Assembly (NCBI GenBank): GCA_023424865.1
Contig: JAFADM010000435.1
Span: 1-16,072, forward strand
Reading direction: 5' to 3'
From: Bacillota bacterium
GTDB lineage: Bacteria; Bacillota_A; Clostridia; DSM-8532
DNA length: 16,072 bases
The notes under the pieces are model-generated. The model was not told the DNA's origin. It saw nothing but the letters and a program-made list of their open reading frames with translations, and searched no databases. The first letter of the stretch is position 1. Each line of letters begins with the position of its first letter. The position numbers were made by a program, and so were the translations under genes. Positions 6,991 to 13,863 of the stretch are shown piece after piece.

Positions 6991-7108
6991 AATCATTCTC
7001 CTTTGCTTTTATAGAATTTACCGATTTCGTTAAATAAATAACTCAATTTATGATTCTTTTTGCGCTTACCAGTAGAAATGTACCTGAAAATTGTTAGTCT
7101 ACTCTAAT

Positions 7109-7117
7109 AATATACCA
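7109..7117 (-). promoter_or_regulatory. Extended -10 promoter candidate of the SDR gene
   Basis: Reverse-strand TGGTATATT is an extended -10 about 120 bases before the SDR start. TTTTTT 16 bases before the overlapping TATTAT is the only -35-like element. The remainder of the 288-base gap 6991-7278 holds this promoter and the TPM-operon terminator; nothing else was recognised. Confidence 0.4.
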
Positions 7118-7221
7118 CCTTGCGTTCTAAAAAAGAGAGCAATAATAAAATAAATCGAAAGCTCGGGGGCATCGAACATTCTCCCTTTTTGCCAGATTTG
7201 CTTATGCAAATGGCTGCCAAT

Positions 7222-7260
7222 AAAAAAACAGAGCTCCACCGATAGGTAAAAGCTCTGTTT
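7222..7260 (-). terminator. Strong intrinsic terminator of the xpaC-lemA-TPM operon
   Basis: AAACAGAGCT (7226-7235) and AGCTCTGTTT (7251-7260) form a perfect 10-bp stem with a 15-base loop. The reverse-strand transcript ends in a run of seven T (7222-7228, partly in the stem), 19 bases past the TPM-gene stop. Confidence 0.85.
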
Positions 7261-7278
7261 GAAATACCTTAAAAACGG

Positions 7279-8442
7279 TTAACGATGTCTCCCGGCACCG
7301 CCGCCGCGGGTGGAGCCTCCGCCGCCACGGGAACTCCCGCCACCACCGCCACCGCCCCCAAAGGAACGGCCGGAGCCTCCTGAAAAGCCTGAACCGCCGG
7401 AGCGGCCCGCACCACCACCGCGGGAAGAACCGCCACCGCCACGGGATGAGCCTCCTCCTCCAGAACCACCGCCAAAGAAGCCTCCCCCGCCGGAACCTCT
7501 TCCGGAGCCGCCGCCATGTCCGCCGCCCGGCCTGCTGCCCGGCCTGCTGCCTGGGCCGCCTCCAAAGCCGCCGAAACCGCCCGGGCCATGGTGATCATGA
7601 TGGTGGTGGTGATGATAACCGCCACCCCACATGCCGCCAAAAGGCCCCGGTCCTCTGCGCCTGTAGCCGCCTCCAAAAAAACCAAAGGGACGTATTATTC
7701 TGCGAATGAAAAAGTAGGCTATTAAAAGCAATACCAGAAAGCTCAAAAAGTTGCTGCCGCTTACCTGCTCTCCATTTTCAGGGTTTGAAGTGCTGCCGGT
7801 GGGCCGGGGCGCTGCTGTTGCAGCCGTAGGGGCAGGTGAGCTTGTTACGCCCCCTGAAGACGGAGAGCCTAAAGCGGACCAGGTGCCGCCCAACTGCTCC
7901 AGAAAAGCCCGGTATACCTTTTGGGAGCCGCTGCTATAATCCCTGGCAGCAAAATCCGGCTCAAGATATTGCTGGAGAATTTCACCGATATGTCCGCTGG
8001 TAAGTGTTGTTTCAAGCCCCTTGCCCTGTACGGTCCAATAATCGTCATCACCGATGGACAGGAGGATAAGCAGTCCGTTGTTTTTCTCAGCAGAGCCAAT
8101 GCCCCAGGCATTAAATAAATCCGCGGCATAATCGGAAATGGTTGTGTCGCCCACAAAGTCCACCGTAACCAGAACGATTTGAGCCCCATCCTTTTCATAC
8201 AGGGCTTTGCCGTTGGCAAGCATAACCTCTTCCTGTTCCTTATTTATAACGTCTGCAAAATCATTGACATAGAACGCATCGGTGGGATCGGGAAGGGTTG
8301 GGGCGGCTGAGGCCGGAATGCTGAAAGGCAATGAAAGAAGCAGTGCTAAAAGTGTCTTGACAAATAGATCTTTTCCTCTGTCTGCCTTTCTTTGCTTATC
8401 CCGGGCCTGCCCTCTATTCCATATGGGTTGAGTTAAGTTCAT
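7279..8442 (-). CDS. TPM-domain (YgcG-like) membrane protein with Gly/Ser/Arg/His-rich tail
   Basis: A 387-residue envelope protein. A basic N-region is followed by a hydrophobic core (about 27-44) ending in ASA-AP, a likely signal cleavage site near 47. The TPM domain follows (about 57-165: YVNDFADVINKEQEEVM, GAQIVLVTVDF, NGLLILLSIGDDDYW, GKGLE). Then come a Pro/Thr/Ser linker and one membrane helix (about 231-249, FLSFLVLLLIAYFFIRRII). The final 130 residues are low complexity: an Arg patch, a HHHHHHDHH cluster (277-285) and many GGG/SSRGGGG repeats. TPM domains are linked to phosphatase activity, photosystem repair and membrane-protein turnover; the role here is unknown. The frame reaches a GTG at 8481, but GAGGTGA just before 8442 favours that ATG. 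It is the last gene of the operon, 43 bases after the LemA-like gene. Confidence 0.88.
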   Translation of the reverse strand: MNLTQPIWNRGQARDKQRKADRGKDLFVKTLLALLLSLPFSIPASAAPTLPDPTDAFYVNDFADVINKEQEEVMLANGKALYEKDGAQIVLVTVDFVGDTTISDYAADLFNAWGIGSAEKNNGLLILLSIGDDDYWTVQGKGLETTLTSGHIGEILQQYLEPDFAARDYSSGSQKVYRAFLEQLGGTWSALGSPSSGGVTSSPAPTAATAAPRPTGSTSNPENGEQVSGSNFLSFLVLLLIAYFFIRRIIRPFGFFGGGYRRRGPGPFGGMWGGGYHHHHHHDHHGPGGFGGFGGGPGSRPGSRPGGGHGGGSGRGSGGGGFFGGGSGGGGSSRGGGGSSRGGGAGRSGGSGFSGGSGRSFGGGGGGGGSSRGGGGSTRGGGAGRHR

Positions 8443-8485
8443 GTAATCACCTCTTGTTTTCCTAAAATAGGCCTGCTGCACCCGC

Positions 8486-9076
8486 TTACGGGGTTACCGG
8501 AGTTTCGCCGCTATTTTGTGAGGTCGGCTGTTCATAACGCTCCAACGGCCGAATAAGGGTTGCGGAACTGATAAGATTTGCCGGAATATTTTTAATTATT
8601 GCGTTAAATTCATCTACCTTGCGGTTGTAGCCGCTTCTTTCAATAATGAGAAGATGCGAGTGAATGTTTGTAAGTATTTCATCTCGGTATTCCTTATCCC
8701 GAAGGTTTAGGGGAAAGCTTTCCAAATAGGTATAAAGCTCTTCTGTCGAGGTTATTAAGGCCTCTGCTGCCTGAAACTTTTTGCCTGGGGTTTTAACCGC
8801 ACTGAGGATTTCCTTGTTTTCCAGAACAGCAGTTAATTTGGAATCCGTTTTTTTCAGGTATCGTCCGGCAACTATCGTTAAATTGTAGCTGTTAGTCATA
8901 ATTTGCTCAAGATCATATTGGATTCCCATTCCGTCGTTATCCTCGCCAATGTAAAAAATAGCTTCCACATCAGCCTTCAGCCGGCTTAGGGATGAATGGG
9001 CGCTAAACAGCGTTGAGACAATCAGGGCAATCAGAGTAATAATCCATGCATTTTTACGTTTTTTTAGCCATCTCAT
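8486..9076 (-). CDS. LemA-like membrane-anchored helical protein (divergent)
   Basis: 196 residues: one N-terminal membrane helix (about 8-25) after a KKRK stop-transfer-like motif, then an all-helical region. The C-terminal segment VDEFNAIIKNIPANLISSATLIRPLERYE mirrors the LemA ending (YN-x-IQxFPxNLIA-x-F-xxxxYFE), and the preceding helices have LemA-like length. The canonical N-terminal Asn-Leu-rich motif is poorly kept, so this is a divergent member. LemA proteins are membrane scaffolds of unclear function often encoded beside TPM proteins, as here. Two ATGs are close together: GGAGG lies 3 bases from 9082 and 9 bases from 9076, so 9076 is preferred. It is the middle gene of the operon, 57 bases after xpaC-like. 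Family assignment rests on the C-terminus and context. Confidence 0.65.
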   Translation of the reverse strand: MRWLKKRKNAWIITLIALIVSTLFSAHSSLSRLKADVEAIFYIGEDNDGMGIQYDLEQIMTNSYNLTIVAGRYLKKTDSKLTAVLENKEILSAVKTPGKKFQAAEALITSTEELYTYLESFPLNLRDKEYRDEILTNIHSHLLIIERSGYNRKVDEFNAIIKNIPANLISSATLIRPLERYEQPTSQNSGETPVTP

Positions 9077-9133
9077 GAGCATTACCCTCCCTTTCTGGTT
9101 AATTCTATGAAACGATCCCGGCAGTATACTAAT

Positions 9134-9787
9134 CTAGGATGTTGTTCTGCCCTTGTCCTCGTTCTTTATAATTTTATTAAGCACATCCACATCCAGGGAA
9201 ATACCCATTGCCCGTTGGGAGTGGAGCTCCTCAAGAACCTTTTTAAAGGCGTGGGTTATTGTTCCGGCAATGCTTTCGATTTTTCCCATAGCTGCATGGG
9301 TGCTCTCTCCCTTTATAGGCTCCCTGGCAAATTCGTCATAGGTTTTTATGAGCTTTAAGGTGGTTGGCAGGTAATAATCGGTAAATTGCCTTATGTGACG
9401 GAGCTTATCCGGATTTTTACGAATAAACGCAAAAATTTCATGGCCAATGGCAACCCATTCTGAGACCCCAGTTCTCATTTCCTCTTTTGGAAGCCCCTTA
9501 CCCAGCTCCTTAAGCTCGCGAAGTGCTGCAAACCCTTCGTTGAGAGCGTCATCCAGATTACGGTCACCGGTGTTTGCAGGTTCTTCCTGCACCTCCGCTA
9601 AAACGATTTTTGCTGGAAAAACGAGGCTGAAAAGGAAATAGGCTGCTGCCGATAAACTGATTGTCACAATAAAGTCCAGCCACCGGTACATGGGGAGAAA
9701 AACCGTGCATAAAACCCAAACACCGCCTATGGCATAGACTGGGATAGCCGAAGGCACTTTTATCTGTTTTAAGTTTATCCCATTCAA
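9134..9787 (-). CDS. XpaC-like protein (5-bromo-4-chloroindolyl phosphate hydrolysis family)
   Basis: A 217-residue membrane protein. Two N-terminal hydrophobic stretches (about 14-32 and 38-58) form a hairpin, followed by a cytoplasmic helical domain. The segment IRKNPDKLRHIRQFTDYYLP plus TTLKLIKTYDEF is the hallmark of the XpaC family, first described in Bacillus by hydrolysis of a chromogenic phosphate. True function is unknown; relatives often sit beside TelA toxic-anion-resistance genes. The frame begins at a GTG (9796), but AAAGGAG abuts that codon, whereas the TTG at 9787 has the ideal 8-base spacing, so a TTG start is chosen. It is the first gene of an apparent xpaC-lemA-TPM operon (gaps of 57 and 43 bases), suggesting a shared membrane or envelope-stress role. 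Confidence 0.8.
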   Translation of the reverse strand: MNGINLKQIKVPSAIPVYAIGGVWVLCTVFLPMYRWLDFIVTISLSAAAYFLFSLVFPAKIVLAEVQEEPANTGDRNLDDALNEGFAALRELKELGKGLPKEEMRTGVSEWVAIGHEIFAFIRKNPDKLRHIRQFTDYYLPTTLKLIKTYDEFAREPIKGESTHAAMGKIESIAGTITHAFKKVLEELHSQRAMGISLDVDVLNKIIKNEDKGRTTS

Positions 9788-9863
9788 TGAGTCCACTCCT
9801 TTACGATTTACTTCAGGAAGTACTTAGGCGTTATACATAGGCCAATTTTCCTATCTTTCTCAT

Positions 9864-9890
9864 TTTATAATGTATTTTATCCAGCGGCAA
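9864..9890 (-). promoter_or_regulatory. Weak promoter candidate of the xpaC-like operon
   Basis: On the reverse strand TATAAA (9864-9869) lies 15 bases after TTGCCG (9885-9890), shorter than the ideal 17. It sits about 77 bases before the TTG start and between the LysR stop and the operon. No terminator was found after LysR, so readthrough is an alternative. Confidence 0.3.
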
Positions 9891-9932
9891 GAGTTGAGCC
9901 ATCCTGTGAAGGGTTTTTTAAGGCTCATAGGC

Positions 9933-10826
9933 TTATATATCCGATATTTCCCGATTCTCCAGATTGCGTATAAGCACCCTTGCCGCCGGGGACAGAAAAT
10001 CATTTCTGAGCCAGGCGGCCCCAATGTGTCTGACAGGGATTTTCTCTATGGGTTTGATTTCATACAACGCACCGCTTTCAAGGTCATCTTCCACAAAATT
10101 TCGAATGACGCATGCTATACCAAAATCAAACTTGGCAAAATGAATAAGCAGGTCCATATTACCCAGCTCGAAGGCAGGCGCCGCCGTACAGTTATTGTTC
10201 TTAAAATACTCGTCAATAAATGTCCTGGAATTGCTTTGCCGCTCTAAAAGCAAAAGAGGATGCTTAACAATAACATTCAGGGATTGGTGCGTCACAGCCA
10301 GATGCCTGTATTTATAGCCGGTCACAAAGCAGTCCTGAACCGGCATGATGGTGTGAAAATGAATCTGTTCGTCCTCATAGGGCAGATTAATGATTCCAAA
10401 ATCAATTTTTCCTGCCTTGATAAGGTTGATAATCCCGGGCGTAGTGGGACAGACTACATGTATTTTAATGGAGGGATACAATACATTAAACATTTTAAGG
10501 TATGGAATAAGATAATGCTTGCAAAGGGTATCGCTGACGCCGATTTTTACATCGCCTGTCAGCAGGTTTTTCATATCCCCCAGCTTTTTTTCTCCCAAAG
10601 CGAGAGCGTTGAAGGCCTGCTCCACATATTGGTACAATACTTCTCCCTCCGGAGTAAGACCAACGCCTTTGGAGGTTCTGAAAAACAAACGGCAGTTTAA
10701 GCCGTCCTCAAGCTGTTTAATGGCACGGCTGACGGCAGGCTGGGTGATGTAAAGGTATTCGGAAGCTTTTGAAATACTGCCGTGCTGAGCTGTATGGTAA
10801 AAGGCTTTATAAAGTTCTAATTGCAT
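9933..10826 (-). CDS. LysR-family transcriptional regulator
   Basis: 297 residues with the standard layout. A winged helix-turn-helix (about 1-60: LELYKAFYHTAQHGSISKAS, LYITQPAVSRAIKQLEDGL, LFFRTSKGVGLTPEG) is followed by a linker helix and a two-lobed periplasmic-binding-like effector domain (about 90-290, GDVKIGVSDTLCKHYLIPYL onward, KIDFGIINLP). GAGG 7 bases before the ATG at 10826 supports the start. The gene is divergent from gap across 122 bases carrying duplicated motifs, the usual arrangement for LysR control of the neighbour and itself. The effector is unknown; by context a sugar phosphate or triose-derived metabolite would be plausible, which is inference. CbbR/CysB-like relations cannot be settled by eye. 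Confidence 0.93.
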   Translation of the reverse strand: MQLELYKAFYHTAQHGSISKASEYLYITQPAVSRAIKQLEDGLNCRLFFRTSKGVGLTPEGEVLYQYVEQAFNALALGEKKLGDMKNLLTGDVKIGVSDTLCKHYLIPYLKMFNVLYPSIKIHVVCPTTPGIINLIKAGKIDFGIINLPYEDEQIHFHTIMPVQDCFVTGYKYRHLAVTHQSLNVIVKHPLLLLERQSNSRTFIDEYFKNNNCTAAPAFELGNMDLLIHFAKFDFGIACVIRNFVEDDLESGALYEIKPIEKIPVRHIGAAWLRNDFLSPAARVLIRNLENREISDI

Positions 10827-10840
10827 TGCTATGCCTCACG

Positions 10841-10903
10841 CTTATATCAATCATAATGAATATGCATTTCACTTATATCACAACTCTTATTATAATCATA
10901 ATG
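10841..10903. promoter_or_regulatory. LysR/gap divergent control region with gap promoter and two repeated motifs
   Basis: The gap promoter reads TTCACT (10868-10873), a 17-base spacer, then a perfect TATAAT (10891-10896). Two motifs are each present twice: CTTATATCA at 10841-10849 and 10872-10880 (31 bases apart), and AATCATAATG at 10849-10858 and 10894-10903 (45 bases apart). The second copies touch the -35 and -10 respectively. A dyad ATTAT-N4-ATAAT spans 10889-10902. These are reasonable LysR binding sites, covering both promoters. Confidence 0.55.
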
Positions 10904-10948
10904 TAATCAAAATCAAGGAAACAATAAAAACTTAAGGAGGTTTTTATT

Positions 10949-11962
10949 ATGAAAACAAAAATAGGTATTAATGGATTTGGACGTATAGGACGTCATGTCT
11001 TTAAGGTGATTACGGACAAGTACTCCGACAGGCTGGAAATTGTGGCGGTAAACGATCTGACTAATGCATCCACCCTGGCGCATCTCCTCAAATATGATTC
11101 GTTATACGGTAAATTCAATGGCCAAGTGGAGGCAGCGGAAGGTGCTCTGGTGGTTAATGGCAATACGGTTCGGATTCTTTCCGAACGGGATCCCGGGAAT
11201 ATAAACTGGGAAGCTCTGGGAGTGGAAATTGTGCTTGAATGCACAGGCCTGTTTACAAAAAGAGAAAAGGCCGAAACCCATATTACCAAGGGCGGTGCCC
11301 GGAAGGTGATTATCTCCGCCCCTGCAACGGGCGAGGATATTACCCTTGTTTTAGGCGTTAATGAGAAGCAGTATGATCCTAAGAAGCATCACGTTCTTTC
11401 CAATGCATCCTGCACCACCAATTGCCTTGCTCCTGTGGCCAAGGTTCTTCATGAGCAGTTTACAATTAAAAAGGGACTTATGACAACGGTTCATTCCTAT
11501 ACCAATGATCAGAATATTCTGGATCTGCCCCATGGTGATTTGAGACGGGCCAGAGCGGCTGCCCTGTCCATTATCCCCACAAAAACTGGTGCGGCCAAAG
11601 CCATCAGTCTTGTTTTACCCGAGCTTTCGGGCAAGCTCAACGGATTTTCCCTGAGGGTTCCTACCCCTACCGTTTCCATTGTGGATTTGGTGGCTGAAAC
11701 GGAAAAGCCTGTGACAAAGGAGGAGGTTAACAACGCCTTAAAGACCGCCTCTGAAACCTATCTCAAAGGTTATCTGGCTTATTCCGAGGAACCGCTGGTT
11801 TCCGCGGACTATAAGGGTGATCCCGCCTCCTCCATTGTTGATGCTCTTTCAACCATGGTTATTGAGGACACTATGGTTAAGGTGCTTGCCTGGTACGATA
11901 ACGAGTGGGGCTATTCCAACCGCTGCGCCGATTTGGCTGCCTATGTGGCTGAAAGGCTTTAA
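10949..11962 (+). CDS. gap: Glyceraldehyde-3-phosphate dehydrogenase, type I, NAD-type
   Basis: A 337-residue cytoplasmic enzyme of normal length converting glyceraldehyde 3-phosphate, phosphate and NAD+ to 1,3-bisphosphoglycerate in glycolysis. The Rossmann motif is GFGRIGR (9-15). Asp36 in AVNDLTN and the LDLPH segment (191-195) indicate NAD rather than NADP use. Catalytic Cys155 is in SNASCTTNC, and His182 in [10 protein letters not shown] activates it. The C-terminal [12 protein letters not shown] is canonical. The start has AAGGAGG (10934-10940) with an 8-base spacer. No pgk, tpi, pgm or CggR gene adjoins; instead it faces a divergent LysR gene and ends at its own terminator, so it is probably monocistronic and may be a second or specially regulated GAPDH. 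Confidence 0.97.
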   Translation: MKTKIGINGFGRIGRHVFKVITDKYSDRLEIVAVNDLTNASTLAHLLKYDSLYGKFNGQVEAAEGALVVNGNTVRILSERDPGNINWEALGVEIVLECTGLFTKREKAETHITKGGARKVIISAPATGEDITLVLGVNEKQYDPKKHHVLSNASCTTNCLAPVAKVLHEQFTIKKGLMTTVHSYTNDQNILDLPHGDLRRARAAALSIIPTKTGAAKAISLVLPELSGKLNGFSLRVPTPTVSIVDLVAETEKPVTKEEVNNALKTASETYLKGYLAYSEEPLVSADYKGDPASSIVDALSTMVIEDTMVKVLAWYDNEWGYSNRCADLAAYVAERL

Positions 11963-12052
11963 CTCTGGCTTTTACTTTAATTTTACCGTATTTTAAACGC
12001 TTTTTCCAATTGCTTTATACAGTGCCACAAGGGTACCTCTGCAGTACCTCCG

Positions 12053-12078
12053 CCGCCTCCTTCAGGGGGCGGTTTTTT
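12053..12078 (+). terminator. Intrinsic terminator of gap, overlapping the lysS stop codon
   Basis: CCGCCTCC (12053-12060) pairs with GGGGGCGG (12065-12072), one G-T wobble, around a TTCA tetraloop, then TTTTTT. It lies 90 bases after gap. The same bases contain the lysS stop (12062-12064) on the other strand, where no T-run follows. Confidence 0.85.
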
Positions 12079-13540
12079 CTGTCTGTTCCGCTCTTAAAAG
12101 GGGAAACAGCACACAATCCTTTATATTCTCACTGCTTGTCAGCATCTGCACCAGCCGCTCGATTCCCATGCCCCACCCGGAAACGGGAGGCATTCCATAT
12201 TCCATAGCTGTAAGATAATCCTCGTCCTGCACCATCGCCTCCCCATCGCCTTTTGCGTGATATTGAGCCTGCTGCTCCAGACGCTTTCGTTGTTCTATGG
12301 GATTTGTCAGCTCCGAATAGGCATTGATGATCTCAGCACCGTTTATAACAAGCTGAAACCGATCCGTTATTTCAGGGTTTTCATCATTCGCTCTGGCCAG
12401 AGGCGACAATTTGATAGGATGGGCGGTAAGAAAAACAGGTGTGGTAATTCCGGGACGGCTTACCCTCTTATACAAAAGGTCAATAAGATTTCCGGGGCTC
12501 AGGCTTTCCGGATTATCATGCCCCAGGACAAAGCCCTTTTCTCGAATTGCGGCAAGCAGGGCTCCGCTTTCCTTCAGCTTATCAATGTCCAGCCCCGTAT
12601 CCTTGAGAAGCAGCTCCCTAAAGGTTACCACAGGCCAATCCTGGGCAAAATCTATTTCCTGGCCTCCGAAGGTTAATACCGTAGTACCCATAACCTCCTT
12701 CAGGGCATGGAGAACCATTTTTCTTGTGAAATCCATATTATCCTTGTAATTCCAGAATGCGGCATAGCATTCCAGCATGGTAAAGTCCTGCAAGTGGGTT
12801 TGACTGATGCCTTCGTTCCGAAAACACCGGGCAAATTCAAAAACCTTTGTGAAGCCCCCCACAATGAGCCTTTTTAAATAGGTCTCGGGTGCTATTCTCA
12901 AATAGACCTCCCTGTTCAAAGCTTCATGATGAGCTATGAACGGCCTGGCAAGAGCACCGGAGGGCTTTGGCTGGAGCACGGGTGTTTCAGCTTCCACAAA
13001 TCCCTCATCCTCAAGAAATCTCCGAAGGGCCTTAATCATTGCGGACTTAAACAAGAAGCGCTCCCGCGTTTGGGAGGACATGATTAGATCCAGATACCTT
13101 TGACGGTAGCAGCTCTCGATATCGCTTAAACCGTGCCACTTTTCAGGCAATACCTTGAGGCACTTTCCAAGAGGGAGAAACGCTTCAATCCTTAAGGTCT
13201 TTTCACCTGTTTTTGTAGTAAAAAGGGTTCCCTCCGCCCCAATAAAGTCACCAATGTCAAACAAGGCATGAAAGAATTCATACTTTTCCTTCCCTAGCAC
13301 ATCCTCCTTAAGGGCCAATTGAAAACGGGCGTTGATATTGCTGACAGCAATAAAGGTGAGCTTGCCCAGCTTGCGCCACGCCACAATTCTCCCTGCCACA
13401 CGCACACCGGAAACAGCGTCCTCCAGAAGCCTGGCCTCATCAAGGTTATGGGTGATTTCAAACCTTTCCGGATAAGGGTTTGTCAGCTGAGAAAGGGTTG
13501 TCAGTCTTTCTCTTCGAACCTGCTCTTGTTCTGAGCTCAT
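12062..13540 (-). CDS. lysS: Lysyl-tRNA synthetase, class II, divergent form
   Basis: A 492-residue class II aminoacyl-tRNA synthetase charging tRNA-Lys in the cytoplasm. Layout: N-terminal helix (MSSEQEQVRRERL), anticodon-binding OB-fold (about 45-130), catalytic core with RYLDL (148-152), motif 2 FARCFRNEG (236-244), the lysine-contact segment INAYSE (N406, Y408, E410), and motif 3 GWGMGIERL (Arg462). Active-site residues are kept. However, motif regions depart from the common bacterial consensus: HLQDFTMLECYAAFWNY follows motif 2 and the ending is CVLFPLLR, so a divergent or second lysS is likely. The open frame extends to 13699, but that part encodes terminator hairpins. AAAGGA 9 bases before the ATG at 13540 sets the start (ATG 13549 is also possible). 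No greA or dusB adjoins; expression passes a structured leader. Confidence 0.92.
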   Translation of the reverse strand: MSSEQEQVRRERLTTLSQLTNPYPERFEITHNLDEARLLEDAVSGVRVAGRIVAWRKLGKLTFIAVSNINARFQLALKEDVLGKEKYEFFHALFDIGDFIGAEGTLFTTKTGEKTLRIEAFLPLGKCLKVLPEKWHGLSDIESCYRQRYLDLIMSSQTRERFLFKSAMIKALRRFLEDEGFVEAETPVLQPKPSGALARPFIAHHEALNREVYLRIAPETYLKRLIVGGFTKVFEFARCFRNEGISQTHLQDFTMLECYAAFWNYKDNMDFTRKMVLHALKEVMGTTVLTFGGQEIDFAQDWPVVTFRELLLKDTGLDIDKLKESGALLAAIREKGFVLGHDNPESLSPGNLIDLLYKRVSRPGITTPVFLTAHPIKLSPLARANDENPEITDRFQLVINGAEIINAYSELTNPIEQRKRLEQQAQYHAKGDGEAMVQDEDYLTAMEYGMPPVSGWGMGIERLVQMLTSSENIKDCVLFPLLRAEQTEKTAP

Positions 13541-13574
13541 AAATTTCATTCCTTTCCTTATTTTAAAATGATAC

Positions 13575-13602
13575 AAAAAGAGAGCCGTCAAGCTCTCTTT
13601 TT
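13575..13602 (-). terminator. Second (lysS-proximal) intrinsic terminator in the leader
   Basis: AAAAAGAGAGC (13575-13585) and GCTCTCTTTTT (13592-13602) form a perfect 11-bp stem with a 6-base loop. The reverse-strand product ends in TTTTT. It lies only 34 bases before the lysS ATG, so it stands between any upstream promoter and the gene. Confidence 0.8.
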
Positions 13603-13610
13603 TGGCCGGA

Positions 13611-13624
13611 TTCGCTTGCGCGAA
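13611..13624 (-). other. GNRA-tetraloop hairpin between the two leader terminators
   Basis: On the reverse strand TTCGC-GCAA-GCGAA is a perfect 5-bp stem closed by a GCAA tetraloop, a loop type selected for RNA stability and tertiary docking. This suggests the RNA past the first terminator is also a folded product. Confidence 0.45.
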
Positions 13625-13634
13625 GGGCATACGC

Positions 13635-13675
13635 AAAAAAGAGCCATGAGGGTGTTTGCACCCACATGGCTCTTT
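13635..13675 (-). terminator. First (distal) strong intrinsic terminator in the lysS leader
   Basis: AAAGAGCCATG (13638-13648) pairs with CATGGCTCTTT (13665-13675), and GGGTG (13650-13654) with CACCC (13659-13663), with one A-A mismatch. The 16-bp stem carries a 4-base loop. On the reverse strand it ends in TTTTTT (13635-13640). Confidence 0.88.
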
Positions 13676-13810
13676 ACAGATTAACCACCACAGGCACAAA
13701 CGCGAATAGCGCTCATGCCTATGGAAAAATTCCTAGACTTGAACGCTGTGCCTGTTACGTTTAAACTGAGCGGTTACACAATAACGCATGATACGACTCC
13801 CTGCTTTATT
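13635..13810 (-). ncRNA. Candidate structured RNA or attenuating leader upstream of lysS
   Basis: A transcript from the promoter at 13817-13845 would start near 13810 and end at the first terminator, about 175 bases, with no plausible protein. Supported helices are: 13690-13698 with 13747-13755 (9 bp, perfect); the hairpin 13717-13738 (GTCTA-GGAA/TTCC-A-TAGGC on the reverse strand, one bulge); the small hairpin 13702-13712; and the hairpin 13770-13787. A 12-bp perfect match between 13737-13748 and 13830-13841 offers an alternative fold if transcription begins further upstream. I looked for T-box (TGGnACCGCG), lysine riboswitch, SAM, TPP, FMN, glycine and c-di-GMP signatures and saw none. The size would also suit a free small RNA such as 6S, but I cannot identify it as such. 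Confidence 0.5.
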
Positions 13811-13816
13811 TGTACC

Positions 13817-13845
13817 ATCTTAGCACGGCCAGCGTTCAAGTTCAA
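13817..13845 (-). promoter_or_regulatory. Extended -10 sigma-A promoter driving the lysS leader RNA
   Basis: Reverse strand: TTGAAC (13840-13845), 17-base spacer, TGC-TAAGAT (-10 at 13817-13822 with TG extension). TTGAAC is repeated in tandem at 13834-13839. The structure is good for strong constitutive transcription. It lies between the GH42 stop and lysS. Confidence 0.6.
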
Positions 13846-13863
13846 GTCATGGTTGACATTTTA

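Noticed and set aside
7111..7121. AAGGTGGTA resembling the T-box core
   Set aside because: The T-box consensus continues with CCGCG; here it continues TATTATT, and no terminator or specifier stem surrounds it.
7310..7594. Proline-rich forward ORF
   Set aside because: It is the antisense shadow of the Gly-rich TPM tail: Gly codons GGN read as Pro codons on the other strand.
7269..7685. Ala-rich reverse-strand ORF in a second frame
   Set aside because: A frame-shifted reading of the same GC-rich Gly repeats with no ribosome site; low-complexity artefact.
13541..13699. N-terminal extension of the lysS frame (53 further codons)
   Set aside because: The extension encodes two terminator hairpins and a GNRA hairpin, has no similarity to synthetase N-termini, and a ribosome site precedes the ATG at 13540.
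13575..13845. T-box or lysine riboswitch before lysS
   Set aside because: No TGGnACCGCG element and no lysine-aptamer signature were found, so a known class is not called.
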